The notes beneath the pieces are model-generated. The model was not told the origin of the DNA. It was given only the letters and a program-made list of their open reading frames with translations, and made no database searches. This document shows, piece by piece, positions 1 to 10,300 of a DNA stretch of 64,000 nucleotides. The first letter of the stretch is position 1. The number at the start of each line of letters is the position of its first letter. A program made the translations under genes and the position numbers. The stretch lies in contig CM067077.1 in NCBI GenBank assembly GCA_033980235.1, positions 5,928,602-5,992,601 on the forward strand, written 5' to 3'. This DNA comes from Diadema setosum. Lineage: Eukaryota; Echinodermata; Echinoidea; Diadematoida; Diadematidae.

Positions 1-362
1 TTTGCTCTGTCTACTGATGGCTTACTGTAAAATGTAGGGGAAAAAAAACCCGGCGCACAGCCCATTTTGCTTTCAAACTCTTCTGCAAATGTACACTGCG
101 CTAGGGAGTACAGTGTGACGACGGGCGCTATATTAACATGCCGTAAAGAGTTGCTTAGCAGGAAAAGAAATAAGAATTATCTGTCATACCGATAGACAAG
201 TTATCCTAATGCCCTGTTATATTCCAATAACGTTCTCTGGACAAGTGCTAAAGGCAACGGCTATTCTGCCGATGTGATATATTGTATCAGCTGAATAGGA
301 ACAAACTGCTGATGGGGCTTTACAGCATGATTACTTTTCGTCTCTGTATCACGCGTGAACAG
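1..362. other. Intronic sequence upstream of the first visible urease exon
   Basis: No frame here continues the urease sequence upstream of residue P1, so I read it as intron. Bases about 57-85 resemble the end of the CAAACTCTTCA-ended MITE family seen elsewhere in the window, but the match is short. Confidence 0.6.
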
Positions 363-467
363 GTCCAGCCACTGGAACGTGTGCCACCACATGTACTCCG
401 GGCCCAAATCACATTAAAAACATGATCATGAGCACCGACGCATTCCCTCTCAACTTTGGATTCACTG
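363..467 (+). CDS. URE: Urease exon A (first exon in window)
   Basis: The acceptor AG is at 361-362 and the donor GTAACG at 468. The exon starts and ends in phase 1. It encodes 34 residues, P1 to T34, from the segment that follows the GGGTG turn of ureases, including ATTCTPG and LNFGFTG. The split glycine codon at its start requires an upstream exon ending in G, which I did not find in bases 1-362. Confidence 0.9.
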
Positions 468-3400
468 GTAACGTATAGTTTTATTTTTTCCCCCTCCGCC
501 ATTCAATTCTTATTCCCACAGCGAAGGCATAACAGACAACAGCAATAACAACAACAATAATGTTAATAATAACAACAATAACAACAACGAAGATGAGGAC
601 AGGGAAACGTTTTATCAAGAGATAAAATTCATCATAATTTTCATTATCACACAGGTTGCCATAGACTTATGAGAGAAATCAACTATATAATCAATTATAG
701 CTCTTCATAAAACAGGGCCCATGAACAGTATGGGCAGCAACAAAAATAATAATCCGAATATCAGTCTGAGAGATAGCTATGCAAATTTTTATTTTGTGCG
801 TTATGGTTGAGAGACATCAGTATTTTGAAGAAGTGCGTACGAATGTTTTCATTTATATGTATGAAATTGACTGTCCCCACTCCACACCCCTTTCTCGTAG
901 TAAATGAGTGAAAAGTGAACACCAATAATTTCAACCAAATCATTTATGACCGTCGTCGTGCTTAAAAAGATACTTACAAAAAGGAAAAGAAATGTAAACA
1001 GAAGATGAATTTTATATTATTTAAAGTTGCTATTCACTTATGCAGTTCCGCAATCAACGAGTGCTGTTAGGACAGTCATCAAAACCGAGTTTGATGTTAT
1101 TGGTTGTTTATGATATAAAAGATATATTATTGAAATTCTCCACGTGATCGAGTCAGAACAAGGAGGAGACATGACGCAATACATATTTTTTTGCTGCTTA
1201 TAACCAAATTGTGTTGCATAGTGCACGATAATTACTTTTGAAGTGAGATCGTTCAGCCAAGCTTAAGTCTCTTATTTGATAATGATGTAACCGTTTCGAT
1301 TTGTTTAGCGTATAGGTATCAAAGATGGGGTTAAAAGATGTCTGAAGTTTGCCTCCTACAATTTTGCATTCTTCAAGGTTCGAATGTTCTAATGTTTTAT
1401 TACTCCCTTCTTACTCTTACGAAGAAACAAGTTTATATTCATTTGTCATTTACTTCTCGAAGTGTGTGATTTACGTGCGTACTTGTTTTAAATTGCCACT
1501 TGGACAAAATTAATGTTGGCCTATAGAGTACCGAAATGATGATGTCACAGTCTTTTGTTATAGCTTAGGTAGGACCAGGTGCGCGCATAAACACAAGAGG
1601 TCAAGTGAGGTTGTTTAGAACCAGTTTCCATGGCGATGAATGACTTTTATGACATCACACTTTGTTACTCTATAATATTTGCTTTGATGTGCGACTCGTC
1701 AAATATCCATGGTAACAGGTAAAGGCAATACCTCCAACTCGGACCAGGAGACCTGTCGGGAGCTAGAAGAGCAAATTGAAGCTGGTGCTATCGGGTGAGA
1801 ATGCAAACTGTGTAGTCTTACTGTGTAACATCAGATACTTTCATTGTGCCACAAAACTAGTAATTCAGTGTAAGAAGGCAAATTTACGTACTTTGCTGTA
1901 CGTGCTCTACACATCATTCTTGGGTATAATGATAATACCATATTAGCAACATGACTTTGTCTCTTTTTCCGTTTATAGTCCATGGGCCAGGTCAGATATT
2001 GGTACCACCAAAAGGGACAAAACCTTTGTGGTGCCGTTTTGTTTGTTAGGGATATATAAGTGTATCAAACTATGATAGCAATTCCAAATGAGTAGCTTAG
2101 TCATGAAAAATGTAGTCTTTAATCAATGCATTCTCGGCTTTAATAATCAGCCCGCGCGTCTGAACCGAGACTATACATAGAACGATAAAGCACGGTCTCT
2201 ATGGAGCGTGCTGTTTTGAACGCGGTGTATCTCTCTGTGGAGTGATAGTCTACGTTCAAGGCATCCGCGGCCACATCCAAATGCTGTTCTACATGGTACC
2301 TCTCTTTATGTAGGAAAAAATGTATGGAATGGGAGACGTTACCGCAAAACGGTATTTTTTTATCATTCATTGCCATTAATTTTCTCGCTAAAATACCCAT
2401 GGAAATTTATTTCTACGATAAATTGTTACACTAAACTGTGCATATTTTCATATCTTTTGCCGAGCAAGAACTAACAATATTTAAGGTTGTTTTCATACAG
2501 TTTTATAGCCAATTCAAGGGCTACATCTGGATGAGTGACTATTGAATCAATGAATAATTCTGAGACATAGCTTAATCAAGGCTTACATATTATTATAATG
2601 AGATAAGTGATAATAAATTTCCTGTTTGGAAGAACAATGAAAATTGGAATTATGGAGTAATCACAATAAAGATGGCAGTTCAAAATGATGAGATTATACA
2701 GAGCGGATGAGTGGAGTACTGATGTAAATTCCATTATATATAAAGTTAGATAACAGCCTCAAACAAGGTATTTGCAGATCTTGATACCAGCAAATGACCG
2801 CGGTCGCAACCCATATGGGTTGTATCACAGCAAGGGAATTGGAGGGTTTTGTCCATTCCCATTCCTAGACTTTTACCCCCAAACCAGACTTTTTTTTTTT
2901 TTTTTTTACATGTACATCACATTTTCAAATGATTTATCAGATATTGAGTAAGTCATTCAACAATTGAAGAAACTATCCTTTTTTGGGGGGAGGGGTTGTT
3001 AATTGTGCTTCTCGCAACTAGGTTATTCTAGCATGACGCATGGCAAGGAGCAAAGTAATTTCGATTTAGCAATTCTATTCGTTTCTCGGTATCTACTTGG
3101 AATTTTTTTATACCTTGTGTCAGAGGGGATCGTTATAATAATTCTTCCCTGTTCCAGACTTATGAAACTCTACCAAAATGCAATTGCTCTGATAATTCTG
3201 ACAATACTCTGCAACAAGCACTAATTTGCTCCGTCGACATAGCTCTATTTGCATTTGCGGAGATTTGCTACTCCCCAGTATATCGAAAATCGTATATAAA
3301 AACAAGACAGTAGAACAAAGCCGCCCCAAAACTCTCTCATTTCGATTAACGCCCATAATATACATCTGCGTGCCTATTTTGTGTTTGCTCATTAGTTTGT

Positions 3401-6400
3401 TTGAATTAGAATTAATGTTCGTTTTTCGTATATCTTTTGGTATGATTATCATGGCACTATCTATCCTATTTCCTGTCACTTTATCCTTTCCATTAGGTGT
3501 CGAAGTAAATTTGCTCTGAAGAGTGTTTCGTATATTTAGTAACATTAACTCACCCGTTTTGCAGGATTATAAGTATTACGAAGGATGTTTTGCTATCTCT
3601 CGTTGCGCTCTTAATTTTGTTGAATATGTAGATATCTTGCTATTGACGTTTTGGTACTTGGGAGTTGTTTGTTGAGGTGTATATGTCAAAATGATATCGA
3701 AATGTTGGTTATTTGGAGTGGTACAGAATTATTTGATTACGAATATAGTAATCATGATTTTGACAAAAGGCGACAGACACAATTTCGCCAATGATAGTGT
3801 CCTTTGAAATGCCGTGTTTTTTTCACTCTTTTCCCTTAAATATTCTCCAAAGTGTTGATTGCATAGTTGAATAACAACTCTAAGAACACGAAGAATGCAA
3901 CAGCTCGCGTGTGTGGAAGGGGATTCCCTCGCATTTTTGTTTATGTGACAGTGGATGAATTGTTATTATCTCCAAAATAGCGGAAATTTGGAGAGAGAGG
4001 TGCTCCGCTGATACTGAAAATGTTAAATTTTGCTCACTATAAGTTTGATATATTGTCTGATCACCTCCAAATTTGATGTCGTTTCCCGAAACTTATTACG
4101 CATATACGTTGTATAAGATATGTTTAATTAGTGTTAAAGGGATGGTACAGTATTGGTGGAGATGAGAATTGGGCTTTTAACTTTTTGCGAGATACCAAGT
4201 AAACACTTATGATATAGTACAGAGCATACCATTTTAAGAGGAGTTCAAAGTTTATTTGATGAAATTCGGGTTTGGAATGACTGAAACATCCAAAAACAAA
4301 GTAAAACAAAGTAAAACAAAGCGATCGTAATAAAGTGTGGGTCCCACACTTTCTTAGAATCGCTCTTTTTTGGATATCTCAGCCATTTCAAAATCAATTT
4401 TCATCAAATAAACGTTGAATTCCTCATAGAATTGCATGCTCTTTCATATTTCATAAGAGGTTTCTCATTGTCTCACCAAAAAATGTTAGAAACCTGAAAT
4501 TAGGTCTCAACCAATACTGTACGATCCCTTTAAAGTATTTTGGTTACCATGGCAACAAATAAACATAAGCAAGTTCCGTTTCACATTTTTACCCTTTTTT
4601 AGCTTCTTGTTACTTATTATTTTATGTATTCACAACATAAAATAATAAAATTTTATACTTTTAAAGGAAGTATTCAATTATGTTTGAAAAAACTACAGCG
4701 CCCTCTTGTGTTTTGTCTTGATTTTTTTCTGTGGTAAACACCATTTTCTCAAGATTTGGACCTGTAAATGCTCCGGAAAGGTTAAAATGAAGTTCAAATG
4801 TGTCTTTATATGTCTAGATAGAAATCAATAGCAAAAACTAGTTGCAATTTCTCCTTGACTGCCCGACATATGTCTTAAAATTAGTTAATTTAATATTATT
4901 TAATGGAATTCTCTTTGTTTTCTTTGTATTTTGACAAATTGCTCCCTCTTTCTGGTTTCCAAGAAAAGTTTTGATGGTGCCATTTTGTAGAGTATGTCTT
5001 GAGTTACATTTGTGCCACATTTCAGAGTAATTGATAGAAAAATATTGAAATGATAGAGGGAGCGGATTGTGCCCTCCATGGTTTACCGAGCTTAAAAGAG
5101 GTATTTGGAGTTATGAGGGTTAACGGCTGATACTGAGACTAAGCTACTTCTCTGGAATTGCTATCATAGCAAAATATCATCTACAGATGCATACCATTTC
5201 AAAATGCATAAGCAGAATTTGTCCCTTTAAGTGGTACCAATATCGTAAAAATCTGGTCTTGCCCATGGACTATTAGTAGTATTCTACATTGTTAATTTTT
5301 TTTTTTTTTGTTATGAAAGCAAGTCTTCTATTTTCGAAATTTGCAGTCCAGTGGGTTCGTTTTCCACCTCTCTGAATTAGCTTTTATGATCATGCTCCTC
5401 CCAATCATGTTTTTGGTTTTATTGGCACTTTGTTATGATTCAGTTACATTTTGTCTATGTATTTCTTCAACTAAAATATGTTTATTGTTTCATGTAAACA
5501 AATGACGTGTATTTAAATTTCATTTGGATATGTAAAAGTTACATTGTACTTAATTTGTTTATATGCAATTGTCATATTATATGCTTTGCCCGGAAATGAA
5601 ATAAAAAATGAATGAATGAATTGGCACTGCACCTTGCAATGATTTTATAGTGATGTGGTATAGATTTTCTTGGCCAATTTCATTGTTTTGTCATTCAGTT
5701 TCATATTAGAAGCATTCCTTGTCAAATACGCTCATGCATCGAAACATCGTTGTTAAATTGATAAAAGCGGCCACCGATTTTGCTTTTGCCTATTCCATTT
5801 CATTGAACACCAACAAATTTTCGGCAATGATTATTCAACTTCAGCTTAACATGTCCGCAGCTCTTTTCGAGTATCCAATTCGCATAATATAGGTAAACAA
5901 GTTCAAAATAGGAGTATTCAAATTAAATGTGTAAGGTGTTCATTAAACAAGTACATCACTTGTACTGTATATAAAATTGAATGGAAATTATGAACACAAT
6001 GTGCTGATCATTATATAATAGGGCCCAAAGACATGATGATAAAACAAAGTGATGATTGTGATGTAAAGAAGGCTTTTCACTAAATTTTCACATAAAATAT
6101 CCTCCGAAAGAAAGGTATTTTAATACAAAACTAATGATCATGATGATGAAATATAACATAAAAAGTGAAAGTCACATTCCAAGATTAAATGGACCTAACC
6201 ACTCGTGCTTGTAATTATGAATGTACGTGCATGTTACGAAATTAAATGCTCATTGATGAAAATCGATCGCTGAAAAATGAAATTGAAAGTCTTTTTATGT
6301 GTTTGCCCAGCCCATCGCACTAATTTGAACGCACACATTTTGGAAATTAATACCCGCACAGGAAATTGAATGGCTACATCCAATTTGAATTACTGAATTA

Positions 6401-7275
6401 TGGCTATAGATTTGTGCGCCTAAAAACGAATTTGAAAGCAATTAACATGAAACTGTTAGACCAACCTCACTCCACAGGTTAAAACATACGAGTTTGAACG
6501 CACATATAATGAAAATGGACGACAATTTTACGAGTTTGGCTGGGGAAAACCAATAGTAAATCTTCAAAATCATATCTGTTGCTAGAATGTTTTTCGGTTA
6601 TTAATACAGGTCTTACTTCAGACAGTCAACTCATGGAGTTCTCAGAAATGATGTTATTGTGAAGAGAATGTAAGTAAATGGTTCTGTGACGCATCAATTT
6701 CTTTCCCCTTCGTGTTGTGCCTTTATAGAATGAAGCTGCACGAAGACTGGGGATCGACGCCCGAAGCGATCCGAACGTGCCTTCGGGTGGCCGAGAGACA
6801 CGACGTGCAGGTCATGATTCACACGGACACCCTGAACGAGTCGTGCTGTGTGGAGGACACCATAGCTGCCTTTCAGGCAAGCCATTTCATAAACTCCCCC
6901 TCAATTCGCCAACGCCTTTCAATGTCGGCAACATAGTGCATCCCTGTTACCGTAGGCTTGTTTCCCATTTATTTTATGACTGCTTTCATGTTCATTGTTG
7001 TTTTAGAAATTCAAAGGAGGTCATTCCTAGCTTATACACTATAATTGTGCAAATGCATTATAGTCTGATGTCTTATATACTTTGTGTTAATTCAAGAAGA
7101 TACACCGTTTGAGGTTGGATTATTACGTCATGAAGTAGAGATGCTACATGTACGTAAGAATGATGTCTGTGTACCTTTATTGACATATCTGTCAAGTACC
7201 ATGAGATGCTACAGCCTGAGTGGGCTTGCCAAACAATGAAGATTGTGACGACAGCAAATATCCCATATTATGATG

Positions 7276-7306
<31 letters not shown>

Positions 7307-10300
7307 CGATGAAGATGATGGTGATGATGATGATGATTGTTTTCATTTTTCTTCATTGAAGATGTTCTTCTCTTTTCAGGGACGCACAATTCATACCTAT
7401 CACTCGGAAGGGGCCGGTGGTGGTCACGCCCCCGACATCATGAAGGTGGTGGGCGTGGCCAACGTGCTGCCCTCCTCCACCAATCCCACGCGCCCTTACA
7501 CAGTTAACACCATCGACGAGCACTTGGACATGCTGATGGTCTGTCACCACCTCGACAAGTGAGGGCTCACTTACATTTTGATTGTATTTTGTTCATTGTC
7601 CTTTGTTACTCAGTCAACTATCAAGAAGAAAGAGATGACATTATCACAGTGGCAGATCCAGGGGGAGGGCGTACCGAGCGCGCGCCCCTTCAATTTTTGT
7701 TAAAATAAAAGAAACAGAAAGAAAAAAAAATGATACTGTGCGCCCCTCTTTAGATCTTCATCTCCTACATACATGTACATTTCTCATTACCCCCCCCCCA
7801 AAAAAAAAAAAAAGAAAGAAAGAAAAAAGAAGGATCTGACTCTGATTGCAAAAATAATACTGGTGAGGTGACCGCAAACATAAAGGAGAAGTCCAAATGG
7901 ACGAAAATATTATTATAGTGACTTGCATTTTTTTTAATCACTATTGTAAATGATAAAATTCTGGTTCTATCCAGATAGGCTACCACCAGTGATCATCAGT
8001 AGCCGTCTGACTTACGATGTCCTGCAGTAGTATTACATGTACTACGCCATCCCGGCTAATCTGAGGGACTAGTAATACCACAGGGATTATTATGGTAATA
8101 ATGACTCCCTAAAATATCCTGATCTCCCTGCCCAGAAACTTGAAAGAAGACGTGGCATTCGCCGAGTCTCGAATCCGAGCCGAGACCATTGCTGCCGAAG
8201 ACATTTTACACGATCTCGGGGCCATCAGCATGGTGTCTTCCGACTCACAGGTAATTGATTGTAATGTAGGCCCAGTAATTACAATTTTCCTCAGTGGCAA
8301 ATGGATTGACCCCTCTTCAAAGCAAAATACAGGGGACTCCCATTATAATGAAGTCCTCGGAATTGACAGTTTTCTTTCGTCATATTGAAATTTCGTTATA
8401 GCCGAATAAATATGGTACAATTTCATAAAGATACATAGATAATAATTTTTGCACTTGAATTTTTACTTTGTTGTAACTAAATTTAGTTACAACCGTGTTC
8501 GTTATAACAGGAGTGCATTGTTAGGGCCTATAGAGCTGATCAGAAAATAGCGTTGTGATGAGGGTTTCAGTAAGCGTTATTTTGAGTTTGAATACTTCTG
8601 TATTTCGTCTTGCTAAACATTGCTTAGCAAGTGTGATCCAAAATTTTACTGACCCTGAAATCATAATTTATGTTATATGGTGGCGGACATCGCGGAAATC
8701 ATTCCCTTCTCGGTAGCCACATCCGGAGCTCCTCCCATAATATCTTTTGGACCTCTCAACTAACCACCCAAAGACCCTCAACCAGCACCACCATCAACGA
8801 AAGAAAGGGAATCATAAAAATCAGTTTCTTTTTTTTTTGTAAATTATTTGTCTTCTTGAAGGCCATGGGGCGAGTAGGCGAGGTGATCACACGGACCTGG
8901 CAGACGGCAGATAAGATGAAGATATTCCGCGGAAGACTTACGGGGGAATCGGTAAGACTTTCTACCATCATGCCGGTGATCTGAACAGATTAACAAATAC
9001 AGCAGTTCCATAAAAACAAACTGAAAACAAACAGACAAACAAACAAACAAACAAACAAACAAACAAACAAACAAACAAACAAACTAGCAAACAAAACAAA
9101 ACGGAGAAACCAACAACTTATTTTGACTGAAACTACAATATCTCATCAACTACAAACTTGAATGTCACCGTCTCTTTACATTGTGTTTTGGTAATCACGC
9201 CTCTGTCATGTCTGTAGCGAGGTTTTCAAATCCCTTGTCACGTGATAACAAAAACAAAAACAAAAAAAACTGAAGGAAATCGATTTCAATCTGAAATACT
9301 GGATTTAGCTCGATTGCGCATCAAATGATGATTATTACAATATCACACACATACAGAAAAAAAACCCAACACTTCACAACCTCCAAACACAAATACGAAA
9401 AGCAAGCAAGCACAAAACACTGCAAGAACACAACAACGGATGAAACAATGTAATTCGCGAATAATAAGTAAAGCATCGAGACATCATGAACGAAAAATGC
9501 AAAATGCAGAAGAAAGAAAAGAAAAAGCAACATGATTCTGATTCTGTACTCCTCTCTTGGCATTGTAATAAGTGGCTAAACAGCTAGCTTCATTTTGTTC
9601 TCATCTTGTCATGTCGCTACTTTCGCTTCATGGAACGGTATTCAATATTAGTTTTCTGCACCACTGTGACCCCATTATTGCTTAAATACCGTTTCTCGTA
9701 GGGCGAAAACGACAACCTTAGAGTCCGGCGCTACATCGCCAAGTACACGGTCAACCCGGCCGTCGCTCACGGGATGGGCCACGTCATTGGATCCGTCGAG
9801 GTACGTATCAAAGAGTTCTAGGTCCTAGATTCTGTCACTGTAATATCCTCATGTATACGCACCAACTCGAGGCATGTTGGCTCGCCTAGACCCTCCACGG
9901 TATGAGTGAGTGTGAAGGATGCGGGAGAAGTTTGATGCAGAAATTATCCTCTTCTCATCATGAGATAGGCACGTCCTTTAAACTTCACTGCACATCCTGC
10001 TTTGGAGAAGGATGGGATTGGACTAGCTATCTTCCTTTAGAATCAATTAAGCATCAATTGCAAATGTAGCAAGTAAGAGGCATTTGGATCATCTGTACGG
10101 TCGTCTGTCTTCTTGGTGTATCTCAATATGTAACTTCCCGAATCGCTCGAATTCTGTTGGTTGAATACTTTTCGAAAATCGCTTTATTCCGTCAGTTTAT
10201 TGTCAAGATGTGATATATTAAGAGACAGAGTCTGACAAGTGGGTAACACAATGGTGACATGAGGTGTCAGGCAAGCATATGCCATAGTTGCGACCAGTTG

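Noticed and set aside
3120..3545. 141-codon minus-strand frame and overlapping hydrophobic plus-strand frames in urease intron 2
   Set aside because: No recognisable domain, and both strands are open at once in AT-rich DNA. Kept only as a note under the 3.3-kb element.
7206..7562. 118-codon plus-strand frame with a long Asp run, and a His-rich frame on the other strand
   Set aside because: The Asp and His runs are translations of the (GAT)n intron tract. Only the part from 7380 is coding, as a urease exon.
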